Part shown: positions 41,400 to 49,855 of the stretch, piece by piece
Layout of the letters: each line of letters opens with the position of its first letter
Numbering within the stretch: position 1 is the stretch's first letter
Assembly: GCA_016213675.1 (NCBI GenBank)
Contig: JACQZW010000029.1
Span: forward strand, 1 to 64,000
Origin: Acidobacteriota bacterium
Lineage (GTDB): Bacteria; Acidobacteriota; Thermoanaerobaculia; Thermoanaerobaculales; Thermoanaerobaculaceae
Length of the DNA stretch: 64,000 nt
Direction: 5' to 3'
The notes under the pieces: model-generated
Told to the model about the DNA's origin: nothing
Databases searched by the model: none
Seen by the model: the letters and a program-made list of their open reading frames with translations, nothing else
Made by a program: the position numbers and the translations under genes

Positions 41400-41481
41400 G
41401 CGGCAGCACGGCGCTGTGGATACTGCGACGGCCCGGGGATGACCCGGCCTCCGGGCCGACACCGGACCAGCGTGTCGCCGA

Positions 41482-41510
41482 TTGGGTGCGGCTCGCGGGC
41501 CGCGTATAAT
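41482..41510 (+). promoter_or_regulatory. Sigma-70-type promoter
   Basis: TTGGGT (41482-41487), 17 bases, and TATAAT (41505-41510) lie 20 bases before the ATG at 41531. This is the best -10 match in the window. Confidence 0.65.
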
Positions 41511-41530
41511 CCCGCAACGGGGCACACCGC

Positions 41531-43129
41531 ATGGACCTCGATCGCCTCGTGCAGCAGCTCTCCGACCCGACCTTCTACCCCGAACCGACCACCAGGGTCG
41601 ACGTGCTGCAGACGCACATCTCGTACATCTTCCTGACCGACGCCCACGCCTACAAGGTCAAGAAGCCGGTGAACTTCGGCTTCCTCGACTACACCACGCT
41701 CGAGCAGCGGCGGACGATGTGCGAGCGCGAGGTGACGCTCAACGCGCGGCTCTGCCCGGACACCTACCTCGGGGTCGCCGAGATCCGCGACGACAACGGC
41801 ACGCTCTCCATCGGCGGCGCCGGTGAGACGGTCGAGGTGGCGGTCAAGATGGTCCGCCTGCCCGAGGAGCGCATGCTGCGCCGGGTCCTCGCCCGCGGCG
41901 AGGGCGAGCAGGGCATCTTCGCCCGCATCGCCCGCATCCTCGCCGACTTCCACGCCCGCGCCGAGACCAGCCCGGAGATCCAGGCGATGAAGGGGCTGGA
42001 CGGCGTGAAGTTCAACTGCGACGAGAACTTCGCCCAGACCGAGAAGTACGTCGGCACGCTGGTCCCGTGGAAGACGTTCGAGTTCGTCAAGAACTCCACC
42101 AACCTGTTCTTCGCGCGCCGCGCCGCGCTGTTCGAGCGCCGGGCCCGCGAGGCGCGGGTGCGCGACGGGCACGGCGACCTGCACCTCGACTCGATCTGCG
42201 TCACCGACCCGATTCGCATCTACGACTGCATCGAGTTCAACGAGCGGTTCCGCTACGCCGACGTGGCCGAGGAGGTCGCGTTCCTCGCCATGGACCTCGA
42301 GTTCCACGGCTACCCGTACTTCGCCAAGGCGTTCGTCAACGCCTACCACCAGGCCTCGGGCGACGACGAGCTCCTCGACCTGCTCAGCTTCTACAAGTGC
42401 TACCGTGCCTACGTCCGGGCCAAGATCAACTCCTTCCAGGTCGACGACCCGCACATCCCGGCGGACCGCAAGGCGGCGATCGCCGCCCTCGCGACCCGCT
42501 ACTACGAGCTGGCCGCGCACTTCGCCGGCCAGTTCAACCCGCGCAAGCTGTTCGTCACCTGCGGCCTGACCGGCTCGGGCAAGTCGACGCTGGCGCGCAA
42601 GCTCGGCGAGCGCTACACCCTCACCGTGATCCGCTCGGACGAGGTCCGAAAGGAACTCCTCGGCATCGACGCGACCGACCGCCGTTGGGTCCCGTTCAAC
42701 TCCGGCGAGTACGCCCCGTCGATGACGGAGCGCACCTACGCGACCATGGTCCAGCGCGCCGACGAGCAGCTCGCGCTCGGCCACTCGGTGGTCCTCGACG
42801 GCTGCTTCACCAAGCGCGACCAGCGCCGGCCGGCGCTCAAGCTGGCGAAGCGGCTCGGCGTGCCGTTCCTCCTCCTCGAGTGCCGCACCAGCGAGGCCGT
42901 CATCCGCCAGCGCCTCGACAAGCGCGCGACGCGCAACGGCTCGGTGTCCGACGGCCGCTGGGAGATCTACCACGCCCAGCTCGGCGAGTGGGAGCCGCCC
43001 GACGACATCCCGCCGGACGAGCGCATCGTCCTCGACCGCTCGAAGCCGATCGAGGCGCTGCTCACCGAGCTCACCGTCATCGTCCCCCCCGAGTGGGACG
43101 ACCACCGCACCCCGAACGGCACGACGTAG
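41531..43129 (+). CDS. APH-like phosphotransferase fused to a P-loop kinase
   Basis: The protein has 532 residues. The N-terminal half resembles aminoglycoside/choline kinases, with AYKVKKPVNFGFLDYTT (ATP Lys), GHGDLHLDSICV (catalytic loop) and the DCIEFNERFRYADVAEEVAF acidic motif. The C-terminal half is a P-loop kinase with TCGLTGSGKSTLARKLG (near 340-356), IRSDEVRKEL and VVLDGCFTKRDQR. This two-domain layout is common in diverse bacteria and usually called AAA/APH family. Its substrate is not known, and real aminoglycoside resistance is unlikely. Confidence 0.85.
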   Translation: MDLDRLVQQLSDPTFYPEPTTRVDVLQTHISYIFLTDAHAYKVKKPVNFGFLDYTTLEQRRTMCEREVTLNARLCPDTYLGVAEIRDDNGTLSIGGAGETVEVAVKMVRLPEERMLRRVLARGEGEQGIFARIARILADFHARAETSPEIQAMKGLDGVKFNCDENFAQTEKYVGTLVPWKTFEFVKNSTNLFFARRAALFERRAREARVRDGHGDLHLDSICVTDPIRIYDCIEFNERFRYADVAEEVAFLAMDLEFHGYPYFAKAFVNAYHQASGDDELLDLLSFYKCYRAYVRAKINSFQVDDPHIPADRKAAIAALATRYYELAAHFAGQFNPRKLFVTCGLTGSGKSTLARKLGERYTLTVIRSDEVRKELLGIDATDRRWVPFNSGEYAPSMTERTYATMVQRADEQLALGHSVVLDGCFTKRDQRRPALKLAKRLGVPFLLLECRTSEAVIRQRLDKRATRNGSVSDGRWEIYHAQLGEWEPPDDIPPDERIVLDRSKPIEALLTELTVIVPPEWDDHRTPNGTT

Positions 43130-43655
43130 CGGCCGGCCGTCTTCTGGAGCTGCCTGCAACGACTCGTCATTGCGAGCACCGTACGGCCCGGCCGGGCCGC
43201 CTCTTCGAGGACGTAACGCTATCGGGCGAAGGAGCGCGGCGCGACAACCTCCGTCATCCTGAGGAGGAGCGCAGCGACGACGAAGGACCACGAGGCGCCT
43301 GAGGTTGACTCAAAGGTGCAGGTCGGCGCTCCAGGCGCGCCGGGATCGCGCGGAGAGTTGGGCGGGTGGCGCGACGCGGGCTGCAGGGCTAGGGCCGGAA
43401 CCTGATGGCGGTCGGGTGGCGGGTCGCAGGCGCGGTCGCTGCATCTGACGCGGTGCTCCCGCACCCTTCACTCGCTGCGCTCGTTCAGGCTGACAGCGGG
43501 ATCGATGTTACTTGCGAGGAGGCCGCAGGCCGACGAGGCAATCTCGGCGTATCACAGTGCCCTCGCTCCGCCTCGGGATCGCTTCGCTCGCTGCGCTCGC
43601 TCGCAATGCCGGCGCTTTGGACGCTCAGGGGGATGCGGCCGTTACACTGTGTCCT
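43130..43655. repeat. Gene-free region built of GTCAT-ended element fragments
   Basis: GTCATTGCGAGC (43166) opens one fragment. GTCATCCTGAGG (43253) starts a copy that keeps the GCTCCAGGCGCGCCGGGATC core to about 43350 but lacks its right arm. A third copy runs 43511-43608 (CTTGCGAGGAGG to CTCGCAATG). The rest (43360-43510) shows nothing recognisable. The layout suggests repeated nested insertion just upstream of metH. Confidence 0.6.
43643..43655 (+). promoter_or_regulatory. -10 box abutting the metH start
   Basis: TACACT at 43643-43648 lies seven bases before the GTG at 43656. No ribosome site is present and no cobalamin or SAM riboswitch fold was recognised upstream. Confidence 0.45.
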
Positions 43656-46600
43656 GTGAATGACGCGAATCGCATTGCGCGGCTGCGGGAGGCGTTGGGC
43701 CGGCGGATCCTCGTGCTCGACGGCGCCACCGGCACCGGCCTGGCCGCACGCGACCTGACGCCCGAGGACTACGGCGGCGAGCCGCTGTTCGGCTGCCACG
43801 AGGCGCTCCTGCTGCATCGCCGGGACGTCGTCCTCGACCTCCACCGCGGCTACCTCGACGCCGGCGCCGACATCGTCGAGACCGACTCGTTCGGCGGCAC
43901 GCCCATCGTCCTCGCGGAGTACGGCCTCGCCGAGCGCTGCCGCGAGATCAACCGGCTGGCCGCAGAGACGGCCCGGGAGGCGTGCGCTGAATACGATGAG
44001 CACGCGCGGAGCGCGCGCTCCACAGAAATGCGCCGGGAGCGCTTCGTCGCCGGGTCGATCGGGCCGACCACCAAGGCGCTCACCCTGATCGGCGGCTTCA
44101 CCTTCGCCGAGATGGTCAAGGCCTACGCCGCCCAGGTCGAGGGGCTGGCCGAGGGCGGCGCCGACCTGCTCCTCGTCGAGACCTGCCAGGACGCCCTCAA
44201 CCTCAAGGCCGCGCTGATCGCCTGCACCGACGTCGCGCCGCACCTCCCGGTCGCCGTCTCGGCCACCCTCGAGCCGACCGGCACCACCCTCGGCGGCCAG
44301 TCGATCGAGGCGGTCCTCGTCATCGTCGAGCCGTGGCAGCCGCTGTGGGTCGGGATCAACTGCTCGACCGGCCCCGGCCCGATGACCGAGCACGTCCGCG
44401 CCCTCGCCGCGCTGTCGCCGTTCCCCGTCGCGGTCGTGCCCAACGCCGGCATCCCCGACGGCGAGGGCCGCTACCTCGAGGCTCCCGACGAGATGGCCCG
44501 CACCCTCGCCCGCTTCGCCGCCGCCGGCTGGATCAACCTGCTCGGCGGCTGCTGCGGCACCACCGTGGAGCACATCCGCCGGCTCCGCGCCGTCGCCGAC
44601 GCCCACGCGCCGCGCGTCGCGCCCGCCTACGATCCGGCCCGCCTGGCCGGCGGCGAGGGTGTCGAGATCGTCCAGGAGCCGCGCCCGCTGCTCATCGGCG
44701 AGCGCACCAACGTCCTCGGCTCGCGCAAGTTCAAGGAGCTCATCCGCGAGCGGCGCTTCGCCGAGGCGGCGGAGATCGGCCGCCGCCAGGTGCGCGGCGG
44801 CGCCCACCTGCTCGACGTCTGCCTGGCCGACTCCGAGGCCGACGAGAACGCCGGCATGGCCTCGCTCGTCACCGCGCTGCGGCGCGCCACCCGTGTGCCC
44901 TTGATGATCGATTCCACCGACCCCGACGTGTTCGCCACCGCCCTCGAGCTCATCCCCGGCCGGCCGGTGCTCAACTCGGTCAACCTCGAGGACGGCGGCT
45001 CCCGCCTCGACCGCGTCGCCGCGATGGCGCGGCGCTTCGGCGCCATGGTCGTCGCCGGCTGCATCGACGACCACCCCACCGACGGCATGGCGCGCACCGC
45101 GGAGCGCAAGGTCGAGGTCGCCGGCAAGCTCCTCGACCGTCTCGAGGCGGCCGGCCTGCGCCGGCGCGACGTCCTCCTCGACGCGCTGGTCTTCCCCGCC
45201 GCCACCGGCGACCCCAAGTTCAAGGCGGTCGCCGCCGAGACCGTCCGCGGCGTCAAGCTCATCAAGGAGCGCTGGCCCGACGCCCTCACCGTCCTCGGCA
45301 TCTCGAACGTCTCCTTCGGCGTCCCGATCGCCGGCCGCGAGGTGCTCAACGCGGTGTTCCTGCACCACTGCGTCGAGGCCGGCCTCGACGCTGCGATCGT
45401 CAACACCGAGCAGCTCGTCCGCTTCCCCTCCCTAGACCCCGACGAGGTGCGCCTCGCCGAGGCCGTGCTGTTCGAGGGCGACCGGCCCGCCGTGGACGAG
45501 TTCGTCGCCCGCTACCGCCAGCGTCCCGAGCGCCACGTCGACGAGACCGCCGCCCTCCCGCCCGAGCAGCGCCTCGCCCGGATGGTCGTCGAGGGCGCCC
45601 GCACCGGCCTCGAGAGCACCCTCGACGAGCTGCTTCCCCGCATGGCGCCGCTCGAGATCATCAACGGCCCACTGATGGCCGGCATGGACGAGGTCGGCCG
45701 CCTGTTCGGCTCGGGGTCGCTGATCGTCGCCGAGGTGCTGGTCTCCGCCGAGGTCATGCAGGCCGCGGTCGACCACCTCAAGCCGCACATGACCGGCGAC
45801 GACTCCGCGGCGCGCGGCTCGGTGCTCCTCGCCACCGTCCGCGGCGACGTCCACGACATCGGCAAGAACCTCGTCGGCATCATCTTCTCGACCAACGGCT
45901 ACCGTGTCGTCGACCTCGGCGTGCAGTGCCCCTCGGACAAGCTCATCGCCGCCTGGCAGGAGCACCGGACCGACCTCATCGGCCTGTCCGGCCTGCTCGT
46001 GCGGTCCGCACACCAGATGGTCGCGACCGCCGACGACCTCAAGACGGCCGGGATCGGCGTGCCGCTGCTGGTCGGCGGCGCCGCGCTCTCCGGCTCGTTC
46101 ACCCGCGACCGCATCGCCCCCGCCTACGCCGGATCGGTCCACTACGCGAGCGACGCCATGGCCGGCCTCGCCCTGGCGAATCGAATCATGACCGGCGAGA
46201 CAGGTCCGATCGCGAGTCAGGAGCACGCGCGGAGCGCGCGCTCCACAGAAGACTCGGAGGCGCAGTCGTCGCGGCTCGGCGCGCGCTCCATGGCAAGCGT
46301 GCCGTTGCCGCCGTGGAGCGCGCGCTCCGCGCGTGCTCTCGACGAGCTGCCGAAACCGCCGGACCTGGCGCGGCACGTCCTCGCCGCGCTCCCTCTCGAC
46401 CAGGTCTTCGCCCACCTCAACCACCAGATGCTCCTCGGCAAGCACCTCGGCCTGCGCGGCTCGGTCCGGCGCCTGCTGGCCGCCGGCGACCTCCGCGCCA
46501 CCGACCTCGCGAAACGCGTCGCCGACCTCCAGGACGCCGCCGCCGCCCGCGGCTGGCTCGCGCCGGCCGCCGTCTACCGCTTCCACCACGCCCACTCGCG

Positions 46601-47129
46601 CGGCGACGCCGTCGTCGTCCTCGACACCGCCGGCGCCGAGCTCGCCACCTTGCCGTACCGCCGCCAGGAGCGCGCGCCCCACGCCTGCGCCGCCGACTGG
46701 GTCCGCCCCGAGGCCGCCGACGGCGACCACGTCGCGATCCTCCTCGTCACCGCCGGCGCCGGCGTCCGCGAGCGGGCCGAGGGGCTGCGCGCCGAGGGCC
46801 GGCTGCTCGATTCCATCGCGCTCCAGGCGCTCGCCCTCGAGACCGCCGAGGCCGCCGCCGAGTGGCTGCACCGCCGCCTGCGCGAGCTGTGGGGGATCGG
46901 CGACCCGCCAGAGCTGACCATGGAGGAGCGCTTCCGGGCCCGCTACCGCGGCATCCGGCTGTCGTTCGGCTACCCGGCGTGCCCCGACCTCGAGCCCCAG
47001 GCCGACGTCTTCCGCCTGCTCCGGCCCGAGGAGATCGGCGTCCGCCTCACCGAGGGCTTCATGATGGACCCCGAGGCCTCGGTGTCCGCCGTCGTCTTCC
47101 ACCACCCCGACGCCCGCTACCTCGCGTAG
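43656..47129 (+). CDS. metH: Cobalamin-dependent methionine synthase
   Basis: The 1157-residue protein has all MetH modules. The homocysteine domain (1-330) has INCSTGPG and GGCCGTT zinc cysteines. The folate domain follows with RPLLIGERTNVLGSRKFKE. The cap and B12 domain (about 640-830) has DVHDIGKN with cobalt-ligand His733. The activation domain (about 900-1157) has RFRARYRGIRLSFGYPACP and LTEGFMMDPEASVSA. REP sequences encode EHARSARSTE at 115-124 in a variable loop of the first domain. They encode it again at 856-865, plus an inverse copy at 887-895, in the linker before the activation domain. The GTG start follows a -10 box by seven bases. It makes methionine from homocysteine. Confidence 0.95.
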   Translation: MNDANRIARLREALGRRILVLDGATGTGLAARDLTPEDYGGEPLFGCHEALLLHRRDVVLDLHRGYLDAGADIVETDSFGGTPIVLAEYGLAERCREINRLAAETAREACAEYDEHARSARSTEMRRERFVAGSIGPTTKALTLIGGFTFAEMVKAYAAQVEGLAEGGADLLLVETCQDALNLKAALIACTDVAPHLPVAVSATLEPTGTTLGGQSIEAVLVIVEPWQPLWVGINCSTGPGPMTEHVRALAALSPFPVAVVPNAGIPDGEGRYLEAPDEMARTLARFAAAGWINLLGGCCGTTVEHIRRLRAVADAHAPRVAPAYDPARLAGGEGVEIVQEPRPLLIGERTNVLGSRKFKELIRERRFAEAAEIGRRQVRGGAHLLDVCLADSEADENAGMASLVTALRRATRVPLMIDSTDPDVFATALELIPGRPVLNSVNLEDGGSRLDRVAAMARRFGAMVVAGCIDDHPTDGMARTAERKVEVAGKLLDRLEAAGLRRRDVLLDALVFPAATGDPKFKAVAAETVRGVKLIKERWPDALTVLGISNVSFGVPIAGREVLNAVFLHHCVEAGLDAAIVNTEQLVRFPSLDPDEVRLAEAVLFEGDRPAVDEFVARYRQRPERHVDETAALPPEQRLARMVVEGARTGLESTLDELLPRMAPLEIINGPLMAGMDEVGRLFGSGSLIVAEVLVSAEVMQAAVDHLKPHMTGDDSAARGSVLLATVRGDVHDIGKNLVGIIFSTNGYRVVDLGVQCPSDKLIAAWQEHRTDLIGLSGLLVRSAHQMVATADDLKTAGIGVPLLVGGAALSGSFTRDRIAPAYAGSVHYASDAMAGLALANRIMTGETGPIASQEHARSARSTEDSEAQSSRLGARSMASVPLPPWSARSARALDELPKPPDLARHVLAALPLDQVFAHLNHQMLLGKHLGLRGSVRRLLAAGDLRATDLAKRVADLQDAAAARGWLAPAAVYRFHHAHSRGDAVVVLDTAGAELATLPYRRQERAPHACAADWVRPEAADGDHVAILLVTAGAGVRERAEGLRAEGRLLDSIALQALALETAEAAAEWLHRRLRELWGIGDPPELTMEERFRARYRGIRLSFGYPACPDLEPQADVFRLLRPEEIGVRLTEGFMMDPEASVSAVVFHHPDARYLA
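43998..44025. repeat. REP palindrome in frame inside metH, first site
   Basis: The 28 bases match the REP consensus built on the palindrome GGAGCGCGCGCTCC. The reading phase gives Glu-His-Ala-Arg-Ser-Ala-Arg-Ser-Thr-Glu. Confidence 0.88.
46221..46339. repeat. REP pair (BIME) in frame inside metH, second site
   Basis: A forward REP at 46221-46248 and an inverse REP at 46313-46339 bracket about 64 bases, which include a decayed REP piece near 46274-46291. The forward copy is in the same phase as the first site. Together they lengthen the linker between the B12 and activation domains by about 40 residues. Confidence 0.85.
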
Positions 47130-47164
47130 CCGTTGACCAGGCGTCCCAGCCGCCTACCCCCGCT

Positions 47165-47287
47165 GTCATCCTGAGGAGCCGCGCAGCGGCGAGGAAGGAT
47201 CCCGTCGCGCCTGAAGTCGACCCGGACCTCGAGTCGGCGCTCCAGGCGCCCCGAGATCCTTCGTTTGCGTTGCTCGCTCAGGATGAC
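47165..47287. repeat. GTCAT-ended palindromic element, complete copy
   Basis: The 123-base inverted repeat has arms GTCATCCTGAG and CTCAGGATGAC and the same GCTCCAGGCGC core. It fills the gap between metH and the next gene and ends 13 bases before that gene's -10 box. Confidence 0.8.
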
Positions 47288-47300
47288 ATGCCACGCCCGG

Positions 47301-47312
47301 TACAATGCCGAC
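47301..47312 (+). promoter_or_regulatory. -10 box abutting the methyltransferase/reductase start
   Basis: TACAAT at 47301-47306 is six bases before the ATG at 47313. Confidence 0.5.
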
Positions 47313-49145
47313 ATGACGCATCAACGGGTCAGGGAGCGATTCGCCGACCACGTCGTCGTCGCCGACGGCGCGATGGGCTCGGAGCTCCTCGCTCGCCTGC
47401 CGGACGGCGCGCCGCTCGACCTCGCGGCCCTCGAGCACCCGCGCGCCGTCCTCGACATCCACCTCGCCTACCTCAAGGCCGGCGCGGAGGTCCTCGAGAC
47501 CGCGACGTTCGCGGCCTCACGCCCGCGCCTCGAGCGCCTCCACGAGGCCGACCTCGTCGAGGCGGTCAACGCCTCCGCCGTCAAGCTCGCCCGCGAGGCC
47601 CGCGAGATCGCAGGCTGTGACTGCCTGATCGCGGGCGCGCTCGGCCCGCTCGCCGGCGCGATAGACATGGACGAGACCGGCGGCCCGCAGGCCATCGCCG
47701 TCGCCCACGCGGAGCAGGCCTCGCTGCTCGCCGGGCGCGGCGCCGACCTCCTGCTCCTCGAGACGTTCTTCCGGCTCGACGAGCTCGAGCTGGCGATCGC
47801 CGCCGTCCGCGAGGTCACCGCGCTGCCCCTCGTCGCCATGCTCACCTTCGCCGACCCGGCCGGCCCCGACGAGGCCGAGCAGCACGCCGCGCAGGTCCGG
47901 CGGCTCTTCGACCTCGACCTCCTCGCCGCGGGGGTCAACTGCGCGCCCGGCCCGCAGAGCGCTCTCGAGCTGCTCGAGCTGCTCCCCGACGTCGAGGGCA
48001 TCCTTGCCGCCATGCCCAACGCCGGCCAGCTCGTCCGCCGCGAGGGGCGAATGTTCCCGCCGCCGGCCACGCCCAGCTACCTCGCGCAGTTCGCGCGGCG
48101 CGCCGCCGCCCTCGGCGTCGGCCTCGTCGGCGGCTGCTGCGGCACCGGCCCGGAGCACATCCGCGCCGTCGCCGAGGCGGTCCGCGGCCTCAAGCCGCAG
48201 CGCCACCACCGCGCGTCCGTCGCGGCCGGTGCGGCGGCCGAGCCGGCACGCCTGGCGGTCGCCCCGCAGTCCTCCTTCGCCGCCAAGCTCGCCGCCGGCA
48301 GCTTCGTCCACGTCGTCCAGCTCGACCCGCCCAAGGGCACCAACGCGGACCGCGTCGTCGAGGCCACCCGCCGGCTCGCCGCCAATCGGCGCGTCGACGC
48401 CGTCGACATCAACTCCAACCCGCTCGCCCGCCTGCGCATGGACTCCCTGTGGCTGGCCGCCGAGGTGCAGCGCACCGCCGGCGTCGAGACGATCCCCCAC
48501 GTCACCCCGCGCGACGCCAGCCTGATGGGCCTGCAGGCCCAGCTCCTCGGCGCCTGGCGCGGCGGCCTGCGCAACCTCCTCGCGATCACCGGCGACCCAT
48601 CGCAGCTCGGCGACTACCCGGGCCGTCACGACGTCTACCACGTCGACATCTTCGAGCTGGTGCGCGCGCTGTCGCGGCTGAACGAGGGGTTCGACTGCGC
48701 CGGCAACCCGGTCGGCGAGCCGCCCGCGTTCTGCATCGGCGTCGCGGTCAACCCCTCCGCCGACAACCTCGACCACGAGATCGACCGGCTGCGCCGCAAG
48801 GTCGACGCCGGCGCGCACTTCGCGATGAGCCAGGTGTTCTTCGCCTGGGAGCCGTGGCTGCGCCTGCTCGACCGCTGCGGCGGCTCACTGCCCCTGCCGG
48901 CGCTGGTCGGCGTGTGGCCGCTGCCCTCGTTCAAGCTCGCCCTGCGCCTGCACCACGAGGTGCCCGGCATCCTCGTCCCCGACGAGCTCCTCCGCGCCCT
49001 CGACGAGGCCGGCCCCGACGCCGCCAGGGTCGGCCTCGAGCGCGCCCGCGCTCTCCTCGCCGAGGCCGAGCAATACGCCGCCGGTGCCTACCTCATCGCC
49101 CCCTTCAAGAACGCCGAGGAGATCCTCACACTCCTCGACTCGTGA
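47313..49145 (+). CDS. Homocysteine S-methyltransferase / methylenetetrahydrofolate reductase fusion
   Basis: The protein has 610 residues. The N-terminal methyltransferase (1-295) has VVADGAMGSELL, GVNCAPG and GGCCGTGPEHI, the three zinc cysteines. The C-terminal reductase (about 320-610) has VVQLDPPKGTN, the FAD-site segment NLLAITGDP, and AMSQVFF. The order is as in Bacillus YitJ. It supplies methyl-folate and can methylate homocysteine, so with metH next to it the pair covers the last steps of methionine synthesis. The reductase half may feed the neighbouring MetH. The start lies six bases after TACAAT. Confidence 0.92.
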   Translation: MTHQRVRERFADHVVVADGAMGSELLARLPDGAPLDLAALEHPRAVLDIHLAYLKAGAEVLETATFAASRPRLERLHEADLVEAVNASAVKLAREAREIAGCDCLIAGALGPLAGAIDMDETGGPQAIAVAHAEQASLLAGRGADLLLLETFFRLDELELAIAAVREVTALPLVAMLTFADPAGPDEAEQHAAQVRRLFDLDLLAAGVNCAPGPQSALELLELLPDVEGILAAMPNAGQLVRREGRMFPPPATPSYLAQFARRAAALGVGLVGGCCGTGPEHIRAVAEAVRGLKPQRHHRASVAAGAAAEPARLAVAPQSSFAAKLAAGSFVHVVQLDPPKGTNADRVVEATRRLAANRRVDAVDINSNPLARLRMDSLWLAAEVQRTAGVETIPHVTPRDASLMGLQAQLLGAWRGGLRNLLAITGDPSQLGDYPGRHDVYHVDIFELVRALSRLNEGFDCAGNPVGEPPAFCIGVAVNPSADNLDHEIDRLRRKVDAGAHFAMSQVFFAWEPWLRLLDRCGGSLPLPALVGVWPLPSFKLALRLHHEVPGILVPDELLRALDEAGPDAARVGLERARALLAEAEQYAAGAYLIAPFKNAEEILTLLDS

Positions 49146-49249
49146 TGTCGCCTTCATGCGAGTCCCGTCGTTCGTAGCGGCCGGCCGTGGCCGGCCGTCG
49201 CCGGACCTGCACGCGCGGTGCGCACTCGGCGCGCGCTGCCCAACTGTCT

Positions 49250-49277
49250 CTGTGCAGCGCGCGCTCCGCGCGTGCTC
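49250..49277. repeat. REP palindrome at the transposase 3' end
   Basis: On the minus strand the TGA of the restored transposase frame overlaps the first bases of this REP (GAGCACGCGCGGAGCGCGCG then CTGCACAG). A decayed copy lies at about 49207-49240. Confidence 0.85.
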
Positions 49278-49754
49278 AGCCTTGCCTCTCGCCGACAAGA
49301 TCCCACTCGAACGAACCGCACCACGGGTACGCCCGCGTCTCCGCACGATCCCCGCCCGCACCGGGTTTGCGAGGATGTACCGCGCCGCAGCCAGCACGTC
49401 CTCATCGCTGCGCAGCACTCTCTCGAAGAACCCCTTCTGCCAGGAAATGGCGAGTTGATCAGTCACGCCTCGTCGACTCACCCATCGCTTCACATCCCCG
49501 ACCCAACGGGAGAGCGATCGCGCCTCTTCGCGAAGGGACAGCAGCACGTGGACGTGATCGGGCATGACGCAGAACGCGAGAATCCGGGCACTCGTCGCGT
49601 GGTGATGCTCGAGGGTCTCGACGACCAACCTGGCAGCCTTCGGATCCTGGAACGGCCCGGTCCCGGCTGCCGCTGAGAAACGGCAGTGGAACACGGGTCC
49701 AGCGGCGCGATAGTCGAATCCCGCAAGCCGCTGCGGTCTTCCGGGGAACTCCAT
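49276..49754 (-). pseudogene. REP-associated tyrosine transposase (RAYT), frameshifted
   Basis: The Y1-transposase fold is present: VMPDHVHVLLSL (HUH motif), GFFERVLRSDEDV and ARYILANPVRAG with the likely catalytic Tyr. After NPVRAGIV the frame breaks. The expected C-terminus AYPWCGSFEWDLVGERQG then a TGA is in the +1 frame, which points to a one-base deletion near 49335. The unshifted frame runs on without meaning across the end of the neighbouring reductase gene. A TATCGT box lies seven bases before the ATG at 49754. REPs flank both ends. It probably spread the REPs found in this window and may now be inactive, unless a frameshift is made in translation. Confidence 0.82.
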
Positions 49755-49761
49755 GCCTTTC

Positions 49762-49767
49762 ACGATA
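49762..49767 (-). promoter_or_regulatory. -10-like box abutting the RAYT start
   Basis: TATCGT on the minus strand lies seven bases upstream of the ATG at 49754. Confidence 0.35.
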
Positions 49768-49774
49768 CCGCAAG

Positions 49775-49853
49775 GAGCACGCCCGGAGGGCGCGCTCCAC
49801 AGCGACACGTGCTGCCGGATTGTCTCTGTGCAGCGCGTGCTCCGCGCGTGCTC
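49775..49853. repeat. Inverted REP pair at the transposase 5' end
   Basis: A forward REP at 49775-49802 and an inverse REP at 49826-49853 are separated by 23 bases. The pair ends three bases before the stop of the next minus-strand gene. Confidence 0.85.
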
Positions 49854-49855
49854 CC

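Noticed and set aside
41531-43129. An aminoglycoside-resistance kinase
   Set aside because: The APH-like half belongs to the broad APH/P-loop fusion family, and nothing points to resistance.
43609-43655. A cobalamin or SAM riboswitch ahead of metH
   Set aside because: The promoter sits on the start codon, leaving no leader, and no B12-box sequence was found in the repeat-filled gap.
44333-47620. A 1095-residue open frame overlapping metH in another frame
   Set aside because: It is an Arg/Pro-rich shadow of metH. High G+C removes stop codons, and no domain is present.
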